Assembly (NCBI GenBank): GCA_003956705.1
Contig: QZCP01000790.1
Coordinates: 62,001 to 126,000 of the forward strand
Length of the DNA: 64,000 nt
Origin: Brevipalpus yothersi
Taxonomy: Eukaryota > Arthropoda > Arachnida > Trombidiformes > Tenuipalpidae
Direction: 5' to 3'
Position numbers and translations under genes: made by a program. Under the pieces are notes generated by a model. The model had not been told where the DNA came from and did no database searches. It saw only the letters and a list, made by a program, of their open reading frames with translations. Below, piece by piece: positions 25,585 to 37,618 of this stretch; within the stretch, counting starts at the first letter, position 1; the number at the start of each line of letters is the position of its first letter.

Positions 25585-26425
25585 TTCTCTCTTTCTCTCT
25601 CTCTCTCTCTCGACTCACTTCCTTACACTCTAATCTTCTCCCTCTTTCATTCTCTATCTCTCTTTTTCTCTCTCCCTCATGAGGCTCCCAGGATCATTTT
25701 GAACATCAGAAAATCTGTTCAGATTATGTGAAGAGCTCGAAATGTGTACTTCATCATCATTTCAGCTTCCATGTTCCACTCTCATGGTGTTCCTTTCCTT
25801 TCACAAGGGAGAGAGAAAGGGAATCAGTGTCCAAAAACAAAGAGGACAAGTATTCATGGGAAACAGTCCGACAAAATGTTATAACATATAGTAAGAACTG
25901 TGTGCGGCAGAATGTGAGAGAGAGAGAAAAAAGATTGAAGATAATCGTTTATCTGTTCATCTCTTTTTTGGCATCAAATTTGTGGTACAAGTGAAGAATA
26001 ACCTGAGTGTCTATGTTCCCCCAACTTTACCACTCGTTTTTGTGAGGTGCATTAAGTGTTTTCACATGTACTGTGATTTGTGGAATTTATCGTGCATTCT
26101 TTCGCTTCCTCTATTCCACATTCATTGACCAATCTTCCAATATTGGCGAAAAAAATAGTTCGCCAAATCTATTATCATTATCATCTTCTTTCATTAGCTC
26201 TAATTTTTATTACTTTCGGACATCAATTTATGAATCATTAACGCTTCCATCGTAATGTTCATCCATACACACACACACACACACATGTCCATGAAATTGT
26301 TCCAAGCCATTATAAGGATTAATGATTATTAAACTTACTCGTAAGTGATAATCATCATCAACACCACCACAACCATCATGCATACAATATCACGGACATT
26401 TGATGATCATCATTCTGGAACTCAA
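25470..26425. other. Intergenic/3' UTR with CT-rich low complexity
   Basis: The stretch opens with the CT tract at 25514-25611, followed by more CT-rich sequence to about 25680 and a short (CA)n run at about 26271-26284. A weak 60-codon open frame near 26073 is not supported. The end is the 5' flank of the GAS1-like gene. Confidence 0.5.
25514..25611. repeat. (CT)n microsatellite in the 3' flank
   Basis: About 52 nt of pure CT, then about 45 nt of CT with TTT interruptions. It starts 45 nt after the stop of the membrane-protein gene and is probably in its 3' UTR. Confidence 0.95.
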
Positions 26426-27262
26426 ATGAAATTCAATATTATCAGCCAAAGTTTCACCTATGTGACCATTATACTTCTATTATTTCCACTTTTAAACATT
26501 TTCACCATCAATCGGGTGGCCAGTCAATTGCTTCTGTATCCTCGAAAGCCACCCACAACGATATATGATCAAAATCGTCTACTATCCAATCGACATCGAT
26601 GTGAGGTTGCATTACATTCATGCTCAAGAAATATGCGATGTGAAATGGCCTTAAGAGATTATCGATTAAGTTGTTCACACTTATTGCAAAATAAAACCCG
26701 TAAATGTACAGAAAATTGTAAATTAGCGCTAATATCGTTAAATAGTCTACCGGAAGGTGGTGATTATTTGAATTGTGATTGTGGTGAAAATGAATATTGT
26801 CGCAAGCTGCGTCGATTGATCACACCATGTCAACCGAAACAGTATCATCACCATTCGTTTGCCGAACTGAGGCCAATTCGTGGATCAAAAATGAAAATTG
26901 TATCATGTGCAACGGTTGAACATCGATGTAGGGAAGATGAAACGTGTACCGAAGCTTTGGATTATTTTATGGCCAATTGTCAACGATTGTTTGCCGGCAT
27001 TGAGTGTAGCAAAACTTGTAATATAAGTCTCCATTTGTTGTATAGACAAAAGAGTGCAATTAATCTGGCCAATTGTGTGTGTACAAATGAGCCTGGTTTC
27101 AATGAGACAAGCTGCAAGAGACGAAAATCTAATATCAAGCGTCTCTGCTACAGTGGACATGGACATGGTTCCAATAGATCAGCACATCAAGGTGGCAGTA
27201 TTCCGTTGATTTTGATGGTGATAATGCTCTGGACAACTTCACCAGGGAATATGAATTCTTGA
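26426..27262 (+). CDS. GDNF receptor/GAS1-domain protein, probably GPI-anchored
   Basis: A single exon encodes 278 residues from the ATG at 26426. I prefer this start because it puts a signal peptide at the N-terminus (MKFNII..., hydrophobic TIILLLFPLLNIF). An ATG at 26378 would add 16 residues. Two GFRalpha/GAS1-type modules follow, each with ten cysteines. In this numbering they span residues about 59-135 (CEVALHSC...CDCGENEYC...PC) and 161-241 (SC...HRC...TC...CVC...LC). In both, a middle C-x3-C is followed by a Leu-rich helix and then an x-C-x-C pair. A hydrophobic C-terminus (IPLILMVIMLW) after a Gly/Ser stretch fits a GPI signal. The family binds GDNF-type ligands or Hedgehog at the cell surface. 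Two domains rather than three point to a GAS1-like member. Exact orthology is not determined. Confidence 0.82.
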   Translation: MKFNIISQSFTYVTIILLLFPLLNIFTINRVASQLLLYPRKPPTTIYDQNRLLSNRHRCEVALHSCSRNMRCEMALRDYRLSCSHLLQNKTRKCTENCKLALISLNSLPEGGDYLNCDCGENEYCRKLRRLITPCQPKQYHHHSFAELRPIRGSKMKIVSCATVEHRCREDETCTEALDYFMANCQRLFAGIECSKTCNISLHLLYRQKSAINLANCVCTNEPGFNETSCKRRKSNIKRLCYSGHGHGSNRSAHQGGSIPLILMVIMLWTTSPGNMNS

Positions 27263-30200
27263 TAATTGATTTGTAAAATTTTGGCGCCTTTTCGAGTTGA
27301 CTGGTTGATCAGAGCATTCGATTTCACGATATGTGTTAAGGGAACACACTAAAAGCGTCTCATCTGGACGATAGATAATGTTGTACATTTGAGATGACAG
27401 TTGGTTCTCGAATTTCTCTCATCTCATGATCATGATAAGATGATGGAGGTGGTGGTGATAACGATGATCATGGAAATAGAATATTTCCATCAGGGACAAA
27501 TCAAGAGGAAGATGGAAAGATCTGGTGGTGTCAATGAATCTCTTGAGACTTGTTTGTGTAAGAAGAATTTAGTTATCAACCTTCAGTGGGAAATGAAGCC
27601 CTAATTTGTGAGAGAGAAAAATTTAGTGAATATTGGATTCCATTATCAGAACACATGCATTCTTCCTGTGGACAAATTGACACTATTGAACGTGTGATAT
27701 CAACACTGTTGGGCAAGGAAAGTTATGATTAATAAGCAAACATTAGCTTTTATGGTGTCGGAAGACATTTGTACCATGATCGAGATTGTCCACAATCATC
27801 TCTAGAAAGTGAAATGTATTCTGACAGATTCATTTGAATGATCAACACCATTTTGATAACTATTCATCCAATTTCCTCTCATTTGCTGATGTTTACAATC
27901 GTAAAAATAATTGTGTAGGTATCATCATATTGGTCATCCACTTGGGCTCGTCGGAAAAGCTGAGGAATAAACATTGTCAAAGAAGAAGAAATCCTCAATT
28001 AAAGGTGCATTCCTTGGGAAATTTTCAAAAAAAAGTTTCCCCCCAATATTGTTTAATATTTTGATTTGATCAAATTGTTGAGAAAAGTACAATACATGTT
28101 GATGATTGCCTTACAGGCTATACTGTAATGGAAATGTTTCATTAAAACATTCACTTCTTCCATTTCTCATTAACAATTGCCAATGTTTAACATCATCCGG
28201 AGAGGATATCACTCAGCAACTTGAGAATGCAATTTATTTGTTATTTGTTATGCTTCCATTGGCAGATGAGATAGTATATACATGTACACTTTTCTGTTTT
28301 AACTCTAGAACACTCAAAACTCAGCATAGGATTATTGCTAGGATTATTTTTTTGATTATCAACTCAAAGATTGGAGATGTTTTGGAAAACTCTGAAATTG
28401 TAAGAATTTATCCTAAGCAATTCGAGGATAAAGATAAAATAAGCGAGGACAATGCTCATTCACTCAATAGAATATAGAGCATACAATGTACAAGTTCTCA
28501 ATGTGACAATGGACGGAACCCTAGAAACAGAATTGTAAGATATGTTGGTGGTTCCCTACTCGAGTTGGGAGATTTTTCTTCGCTACAAAAGTCTCCGAGA
28601 ATTCTTCAATGGAAGAATTGAGATAGAGCGAGAATTTCATGACACTTCCTTGTAGAGAACATCGCCTCAATGGTCTTGTAGGAGTGAATCTTCTGGTTTG
28701 TATGTAAGTATGGAATCGAAGAATTTTCGAACCATCTAAATAGAGATGTATTCCTAATGGAAAGTGACTGACTCAATTCATGTTCACAAAATGATAGTCA
28801 TACTTAGTCCAAACAAAGAATATCTATTTTTGGAATCGAACCTCAATTTTCACCTCCAATACAATCCTACAAAAGAAGTGTATTTGAAATTTAGCCCCCC
28901 AATAGATGATCATAGATATGTGAGTAAAGGAACGAAAATATGATGATTTCAATTCCCCGTGCATTTTGTACCCCAACGTAATTGTACCATATTAGATCAA
29001 TGTCCAATTTTGTGCAGTGAGTGGTGATGCTGAGAATATCTTACTCCAATATGAAGAGAATATGATAGGCGGACTTTATAAAAGCTCGGTTATAAATCGA
29101 ATTTTCTGCCATGATAGACCATCATAATGTGTGATTTCTGTCGAATATTTGAGTGTAAAGCATTAGAGAGAGAGAGAGAGAATAAAAAGTGGAAAACCAG
29201 ATTTTATCATCGATTTTCGTCTAGAAAGCGAATGAGACCGTAAAATATATCGATTTTCATTTCTTCTCTCTTTCCAATAACTTGATGGGAAAAAAAGCTA
29301 ACAAGAACGAGGAAGAAGGAAAAAAAGTATGAAAAGAAAATTGAAGATTGTAAAAGAATAAATTCCATATGCTTTCTCTCAAAATTTGATCATCAAATCT
29401 GCCAAAATTTGGAAAATGGTGAAACTCTTTCTCTCTCACACACAAAATTCCCATTATCATTCTTTGTCAGCCTTTTATTTTAACTCATATACTCAAAATA
29501 GATCTACAAATTTTCTGTGATAGTGTGAATTTGTTCTCATATAGATAGGCGTGATCTTTGCGCTACCAATCCGATAAGCATTACAGAGAGGAAGAGAGAG
29601 ATAAATGATCCTGATGGAATCCCGAGTATAGAGCTTAGACCAAAAGGATGAGGAATGAAGAATACAAGAGTAAAAGTATTTTGAAGAGTGCACTGAGAAT
29701 CTGCTGATACCATGTATTCTGGGTGGATCATTAACATACGAACAAAGTATGATAAATGATCGGACAAATTTGAATAATTGCTGAAATTGCATTCACCCAG
29801 TCTTTCTTCACCATGGCACAAGTTGCAGTGCAATTCCACTTTGGGAACAATATACGGCACAAAAGTTCAACAACATTCAGTATGAATTATCACAATTCAA
29901 GTGAATAAAATTCGCAAAAAGAATCTGAAAATAATATTACTGCATAACTTGAGAGGTGGCCAATGAATTATTATGGAAGGCAGCCATTTACTTTGATTAC
30001 ATTCGCTTGATTGTGTGCGAAGACGAAAAATTTTGTGTTCCTCAAAGTAACTTTGTCCTTTTTCCTCTCTTCTATCTCTCAACTTGAATGCAAATATAAT
30101 TGGCCAAAAAATCGATACTCCAAAATCGGATTCTGAAAGATCATCTACATTCTCATGAGTAAGATTACTATTCAAAGCACGAAGTTGAGATGAAGTATAC

Positions 30201-30676
30201 AAGTATAGAATCGAAGAAGAGAGAGAATCTTTAGTTTCTCAATCTATTGAAAAAAAATCAATATTGATTGCTGTTAGATTGGTTTTAGAATGCTTCTTGG
30301 AGGTCAATCAAATCAATGGAATCTTAGTCTCAAAATTGATTGACCGTGTAAAGAATCGGCGGGAAGAATTAGAAAGCAGATGAAAGGAGAAGAACTTAAA
30401 GCAGAAAAGCTCCACTATTCAGGCAAATTAAGTTTTTTCATTAGCAATTCACAAAATTTGAGTGCACTCTACATACGTATACTGTATACTGTCTCCTATC
30501 GTAAGGCTTGTTGAAAATTCATTAGACTAAAAGAAGGAAGAGTCTATCTAGGAATCATTTATTTGGTATGTCAAACAAATAAAATGGAACACTTCTTCCG
30601 ATTTCGATCTTGATAATGGAATGGATGGATGAGTGTCAAGCAAATCTTTTCATGGCTCTATTCCATGAATTGAGCT

Positions 30677-30678
<2 letters not shown>

Positions 30679-30718
<40 letters not shown>
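30679..30718. repeat. (CT)n microsatellite
   Basis: CT tract of about 38 nt in the gene-poor 27-35 kb region; a second, interrupted CT run lies at 30866-30894. Confidence 0.95.
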
Positions 30719-30723
<5 letters not shown>

Positions 30724-31622
30724 CTGTATATGTGTGTTCCTCTATGTGTGTGAAAAAAGATTCTTCAAACACCATAGAAGCATGCCACGTTGGTAGGAAG
30801 AAGAAAATTGTTTATTTCTCTTACTTCTTTGACAAGTAACCGAGAATGAGATGGATGTTGGAACATCTCTCTCTCTCTCTATCTCTCTCTCTCTTCCCTG
30901 TAGTTACGGTTGGATTCCGTAGGAAAAATTAGCATAGAGATGAGAACTTGGGCATGGAGATTGATATCTTGATCTGAAGATTGATCTTGTTGATCAAAAA
31001 TGGGAAAGGAATTCATGTGAAATCTAATATGGAAAAGATTTGATCAATAAAAGTGATCTAAGATCAATCTATTGATCTAAGAATTCACGAGAGTCTGATT
31101 CTTTTACTTGGATTATTTCAAATTCTCCCTCTCTCTCTCTTCCTAGGTCAGCTATGCTGTGAGGTAAATGTTGAGGCATTCAAAATTTTTGAGTATCTAT
31201 ATTCCATGAACGATTGAAGACTCCTTGACTTTGTGAAGCTTCATGATCAAAATTTGTCGATGTAAAGTAATTTACTTTAATTCAAGCATACTTCATACCA
31301 GTCAAGATGAAATTTGATGATCACAGCAATTTAAACACCGATAATGCATGATAGTCTCTTGATGTATATCATGTTCCATCAAGAAGAATTCTTGGCAATG
31401 AAGAGGATGAGAAGATATTGATAAATTGAGTCTTACCGATCGTTCTCAAGAGATATGCTCTCACTTTCAAGATGATGAGTTTTGTCAATCTCTTTATCCT
31501 ATTGCCTGAAAATTTTAAACTCTCTAGAAACACTAGAAAATCCCTATTCTTAGAGAGAATCGAGTACAAATAATTTGAAAAATGCTGAATTAATTTTCTT
31601 GGGAATAAGATTCTGTGAATTC

Positions 31623-31624
<2 letters not shown>

Positions 31625-31658
<34 letters not shown>
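31625..31658. repeat. (GA)n microsatellite
   Basis: GA tract of about 33 nt in the gene-poor 27-35 kb region. Confidence 0.95.
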
Positions 31659-31662
<4 letters not shown>

Positions 31663-32825
31663 GAGGAGAAGAAAAGAAGAGCTTCTACATCCGCTTAAAG
31701 TGAATGATTCCGGTTGAAACTTCTAAGCAATTTGATAACAGCTTAGAAACCTTATACATGATATCAAATCGAGTCACTCTTCTAGGTAAAGTTTGACTAA
31801 TTGAGTAAGTCAATCGCTAAATCAAGTGGAAGAGTCTTTGTGGTGTCAAGCAAAAAGAAAGGCTAGGAAAAGAATCCACCTGAACAGATAAACACACAAA
31901 AAATAGGATAAAATCAGGCAATATTCTGATAGCAGGTACACATAACATATAGTATACGAAAAATGATCATTCATTCATGATCATACACTCACAATTTACG
32001 AAGAATGTCAAAAATGATCAACTAATAGGATTGTTTCCATGATTAACACAATTTACAGTGACCTATCTTATACAACGAAACATTCATCATATTTCGTGAC
32101 TTATGGTCATTTTGTTCGCCTGATGTATTTAGAATAACTCTTCATTTTGGCAGTCTCTCTCTTTCTCTTTCTCCTTCTTCCTCAATTCCTTGATCATATC
32201 ACCTTTGCAGTTCAGATTTGATACTTCCACAGGCAATCCAGGGTCACTCAACCTTTGAGCATCCTCTCTAATTGCAATCTTCACCCATCATTTGTTCTGA
32301 TAGATGATAAATCTAATTCGATGTGTTTCGGTGATCCTTCACAGCCCCCAAGAGGCTGCTTTTACTGTTATACCAGTGATGGAGAGGAAGGACCATCACA
32401 CACACGATCATTGAGTCTGTTTTGTCCCCAATTTCTTGAGATAATTTCTCATTTGAAAAAGCTTTTCCACACGAGTTACTTTCTCTCTCTCTCTGTATTG
32501 GTGTTACTTGATTACTAGGAACTAGGTGTTTGATCAAAAGTTTCGGTTGTTACTTACCCCTGTCTATTTCGATGACTATATGCGTGATCCTCAGTGCAGC
32601 TCGCAATGAATTTCTATACTGGAAATATTGTGAAGATATTGGAAGAGAAAAAAGATCAATGTTAGAATTTTCTTTTCGAGCAAGAGAGCAACAGAATCTC
32701 AATAAAGAGGAAAAAAGATTCACTTGCGAATAAGAATGAAGCCATCTCACCAACTTTATGACCATATTCAAGTAGGGCTATAATCGTGAAAATAGTTTTC
32801 TTAACACATGTCAATAAATTAACAA

Positions 32826-32856
<31 letters not shown>

Positions 32857-35120
32857 AGGAAGGAAGGAAGAGGAAAGTTTTGGGTGCAAATGATGATCAG
32901 TAAAGCTCCACGATTGTGTGTATTGAATGAATAGATAGTGAAAGAGAGGCTGTGGATGGATGAGAAAACATTTAATCTCTAAGCAGTTGGCTGGGAGGAG
33001 AAACTATTCTCAGTTGAGTCAGACGAGGATCTCCTCGCATTCTCATCCTTTTTTCCCCAGCATCTTCAACTATACACATATGTACTGATTCTGTGTCATC
33101 ATCAGAGAAAGAGAAGAGAAGTTCATATCGTTCAGTCTAATAATAGAGCAAACAGCCGTACTATGTGCAAACACTTCCCATTCTCCTTCACCTCACTTCT
33201 TCAGCAATTCATTTGATTTGGTATCTTTTTGCAAACCTCGGCCATTCTTTGTTTCCTTACCTTTTCGCTGGCCTTTCACTACCTACACAGACACACATAC
33301 AGAGTTTGCCTCATCGTATTCATTCCGCGTATTTTCTGTTGATCCTTTCAATTTTTCCATCTCAATTCATAATCAGGCCATGAAGCATACGATACAGAGA
33401 GAAGATAAAAAGATGGCCAATATCTTGCCAAAAAAGTGCCTATGTGAGTGGGAATTGGGAGGTTAAAAATCTCAGGGCTCCTCTTTTCTTGCGAAATTGG
33501 ACTTTAAGAGGGGAAAATTTTCATTGAGCTAAGAAATTCTCAATTCTCAAGATCAATAACCCTTCCTCACTATTGAGGGTGAGGGTTTCCCAGGTTTGGA
33601 AATACTGGACCTACCTCGAAAATCGATCATCTAGAATTGACAGAGGATGGCTGTTTTCCAAATGACTTTCTCTCTCTTCTGATCTCTCTTTTTTCGGACC
33701 GCTTCTTTTCTGACACACCACAGAACATTTTCGAGGAGTTCTGAGTGTTTTCGATGTTTACCCTGCTGTTTGTGTGTGTGTGTGTATTTGTTGGATGAAC
33801 GTGTGTTCCTCTTGGAAATTCCATGAGAAGGAAACACAAGTGATATGGAATGATCTTGGAAGAAAAAAGAGGAGGAGGCGAACATGGAGAGTGTGGTTGA
33901 TGATGGAGAGTATTCACAGTAAGAAACAATGGATATGATTGAAGAAGAAGTTCAGCATACTTGAACAGAATGTGAGGAGGAAAAATTCTTGGGGGCTCAT
34001 GTGAAGCCAAGAAAAACATGAGAAAAAGATAAACTGGAAAGATGAAGAGATGAAGATGGGAAGAGAGAGAGAGAGGAGAAAAAGAGGCACCAAAAAGATG
34101 AGAAAGAAAGGTAAAGTTTATCACTTTTGGCGCGTTTACGTGTCATAAAAATCTAATGAGGTGGGTAAGACATGACAAACTATCTTTTTCATCGGTCCCA
34201 TTCTCTTCCTGGTGAGGTGAATTTCCAGAGAGAAATATGAACGATTCCCTCTCTATTCCCCACCATGAGATCATCATGATACATGAAGCTTGAGAGAAAG
34301 AGAGAGAGAGAGAGAGAAAATAGATGAAGAGTATGAAAAATGGATTTTTGCTTGACTCTTGAAGGGAAGAAGAAGATGAGATGACAAAAAGATGATCAAA
34401 AAAGCTAGCCAAACGAGAAAAGTAATGGTGAGAATGGCTTTCAGATAAATGATTGTTGGACCAATATTGTCGAATGATTTTTACTTATCAAGATTGTTCT
34501 TTGAGAACCATATTAATACACCTTATTGTAAACATTCTCATGGATAGAACGATCGATGAGTAGGTTAGAGAAAAAGAGAAATGGAGAGTTTATTAGTTTC
34601 AATTGAGTTCTTAGATAAAAAAAGTTTTGAATATATTATTGACTTCCAGTCATCTTGCTACGAGATAGCAAGAATTCAATTTTTGTGGTGTAAAAATTGA
34701 ATCTAAATCACTTGGATGAAGTGAAAGGAGAACAATAAAGCAGAAGTAAGAATATCATAACGGAAATAATGTATGCGTCAGGCAATATCAGAAAGATTCG
34801 GAAGAAACAGAGAAAAAAAGAAAAACAAACCGTTCCGGAGAGATTTGAATTTTCTAGGAGTACAGAGGAATATCTTGGTGAATATGGAGGAGAGATAAAG
34901 AGCAAGATATGCTTGGTATGTGGGGAAAGTAAAAGAAGAGATGAGAAAGAAGCTGGGATGAGGAGTGAAGATGAGGAATAGAGATGAGACAGGGAAAAGT
35001 TCATTCCATCAGGAACAGTATCCTCTGAGGATCAGAATGAATTTTATCGGGAATACCATGGGATCTATTCAGTTTGTATGGAGATTTTCGCACCTCATTT
35101 CCTCAGCCAAAATAAAGGAA

Positions 35121-35128
35121 GAAAGAGA

Positions 35129-35190
<62 letters not shown>
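35121..35190. repeat. (GA)n microsatellite with flanking AATG-rich run
   Basis: GA/GAAA-rich run ending in about 50 nt of pure GA, followed by a short near-tandem AATGA/AATGAG run (about 35197-35226). Confidence 0.95.
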
Positions 35191-35192
<2 letters not shown>

Positions 35193-35608
35193 GGAGCAAA
35201 TGAAAATGAGAATGAAAATGAAAATGGATTTCAAAATTGAAATTCTGCCATCTTTCCAAATTCTTGCTCTTTTTGCATTATACTTCCATACTTTTCTATT
35301 TGCTTAGTTTTTTCTTCTCTTCAAGCAACTTTTTTCTTATTTTGTCTGTCTTGATTTTTTCTTTCGCTTTCAAACGGATTTGCTTTCTCAAAGCAAACAC
35401 ATGAAAGCCATGCAGTCTGGAGCATTCAAAGAGAAGTTGATGTGACTAGAAACGTATGTGTTGCCTCAATGCACCGAATTCGAATTGATTTCACCTTTCT
35501 AGTTCGACAAAGAGAAGATGGCCCGAATATCGACAGCAGGGTAATCCCATCGAAGATATAAGCAAGATTGATCACAATTTCATGGTAAAATTAAGAATTT
35601 CAACTATT

Positions 35609-37618
35609 TTAAATATCTTTTGATGAATTAGAGAAAAAACCAATCACTTCTACTATCTCACAGGTAAACTCTCGACTAGGACATAAAGGTTCATTATCAA
35701 ATGTATCACATCTTTCAGTTTTCCCAGTAGTAAAATTTTCATCCAACCAAATACCCATTCCACCGCCAGCACCAATGGTGATCATTTTAGGAGATGCAGC
35801 CATGAACAATTGACATGATGGTGGAATATTTTTGTTTGGATCTTTAAGATAATCACTTTTACCAACCCATGGATAGTATCGAACTTTCGGCTTGAGAGAG
35901 AATAGAAATGATTCACCAGTACCAAAGTATTGTCCTCTCATCATTCCTCTTGACCTATCGAACCATGGAGCAGAACAGAAAGCTCCAAAAATCTGAGGAA
36001 ATTGAAAAAGCTTCATTAACAATAATGCACTCATCTCTTCAGGTGAGGGAGAAAAAAAGAGAAAATCAGGCCGAACACAAAGCATTGATATTAATTGTTA
36101 TTTTCACCTCATTATTAACTGTCTTGATAAGTAAAATACTTTGTTCAATACCCTCATTTCGAATGAAAAAAGTTTGCAATGAGCTGCCATGAATATTGGT
36201 ACAAAAAATGATTTCGGTATCTTGAATTGAATTTCTTTCTGGTATCCATTCCCACAGATAGCGTAAAAGGTAGCGATCGATGATAGATGATTTCAAATGA
36301 CTTGGTGGCAATCGGGATGCTTCCAATATTCGAAGTGAATTCGAACTTATCAAAACCGATTTGGTTTGATTAGTAGGAGTGGTAATAGAATCACTGTCAT
36401 GATGAGGCATGTAAGGTGTTAACAATGTAGGCCGTATTTGAACTTTCTTACTACTCGCTTTCATGTATAATTTATTGATCACTTTTCGTGAGATACCTCG
36501 TAAACGTGATGCAGCACTTATCAATTCATCAGGTGCCAATTCAATTTTTCCACACATTGATAACATATTGTCCAGTGTGAATGATGAAGATGATGATGAT
36601 CGGGTGGTATCAGTGGTTAAAAATGAAAAATATGATGAGAACGATAATGTTGGACTAGAACTTTGAAACATAAGTAGTAGGACCAGACCGATACGATACA
36701 AAAATTCTGTGCCTTCAACGAGAAAGCAGTCCATAATTCGAACCACATGCTCAAATGGAAGACCAATAAAAATCCATTTCATCCAATCACGAAAACATTC
36801 ATCCATTTCATCTTCTTTGTCCAACTTTTTCCGGTGTTTAGAGAAAAATTTGGGCTTTGAAAAGTAACCAAATTTATTTGTTAAACCAATTAGAACGCAC
36901 GCTTGACGCTCCATTTCGGCACGAGTTAATGGTAACAATCGAGGACCACAATTATAGCCGATACCAGATGATTTAGCTCCTAGAGGTGAGAATAGGAAAA
37001 TGATTAAACACAAGATTAGATTAATTGAACAAAATTTCAACGTTAATCCTGTTCCGAGATGTTCATCTGTGTCCAAAACTTACCAATTAAATAGGTTAAT
37101 GAGGTTAATGTTTGAATGACATCTTGATAATGTATGTAAAATAGTGCAGCTAATGGATATAATAGTGGACAAAAAGTGATCTCTGGATGATTATTAGCAA
37201 TTGTCCATAAGATTTGTTCAATTTTACGCTGATTTTCTTGATTAAGTGTGAGTAGCCGACAATAGTGTGGATCAACGTACGATGGTAACTTGTTAACATG
37301 ATCACCACTGATTAGTTCCGCAATTGGTACACAATCAAAAGTTAATGGAGACACATTGTTCGATGTACGATATGTTGAACACACAAATGACCATATTCGT
37401 TGCCGATATGGTTTAACCAGATCACCTTGTTTACGAACCAGACGACGCAATTTGGTGCGATCAATTAACAATTGTCCTTGAAATATATCATCTAATGGAC
37501 CAATATCACCACCACCATTACTATTAATATCATCATCATTATCATCATTATGGTCATCACTATCACAAATCTCAATTGATTTGGAGTGATTGGAAAACTT
37601 GATCACATTATCAATCAT
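35609..37618 (-). CDS. TBC1D24: TBC1D24/Skywalker-like protein (TBC plus TLDc)
   Basis: Exons in transcription order: 37618-37084, 36979-36108 and 35992-35609 (introns of 104 and 115 nt, phases 1 and 0), giving 596 residues. TBC1D24 and fly Skywalker combine a Rab-GAP-like TBC domain with a C-terminal TLDc domain and act in synaptic-vesicle and endosomal traffic. The TBC region is about residues 45-330 (KPYRQRIWSFVC, LPSYVDPHYC, NHPEITFCPLLYPL, then LPFEHVVRIMDCFLVEG). The TLDc domain spans about residues 395-590 (LLIKTVNNE|IFGAFCSAPW across intron 2, FGTGESFLFSL, GAGGGMGIWLDE, CDTFDNEPLC). I see no canonical IxxDxxR arginine-finger or YxQ motif, as expected for this subfamily. The N-terminus has a low-complexity Asp/Asn run (residues about 20-38). 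Length fits the family (about 560-600). Confidence 0.93.

Larger units (their letters stand above)
27263..35608. other. 8.3-kb region with no convincing gene
   Basis: Open frames up to about 165 codons occur, but most are Ser/Leu/Phe- or Arg/Glu-rich products of CT/GA tracts, or lack ATG. The most protein-like is at 28106-28477 and is reported as a finding only. The stretch has GA/CT tracts (29165-29182, 30679-30718, 30866-30894, 31625-31658, 32826-32848, 34290-34318, 35121-35190) and a (TG)n run near 33771. It could hold UTRs, long noncoding RNA, regulatory DNA, or small divergent exons that I cannot see. Confidence 0.5.

Noticed and set aside
26345..26425. Upstream extension of the GAS1-like protein
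   Set aside because: The first codon of the open frame is GTG, and the extra residues are an Ile/Thr run from ATC/ACC repeats. Starting at 26426 places the signal peptide at the N-terminus.
29537..29860. 107-codon minus-strand open frame with some protein-like text
   Set aside because: It starts with GTG rather than ATG, has no family resemblance and no splice context, and its length is within chance for AT-rich DNA.
33627..34124. 165-codon minus-strand open frame
   Set aside because: Composition is dominated by Ser/Leu/Phe/His/Pro from CT-rich and TG-repeat DNA; no domain or signal supports it.
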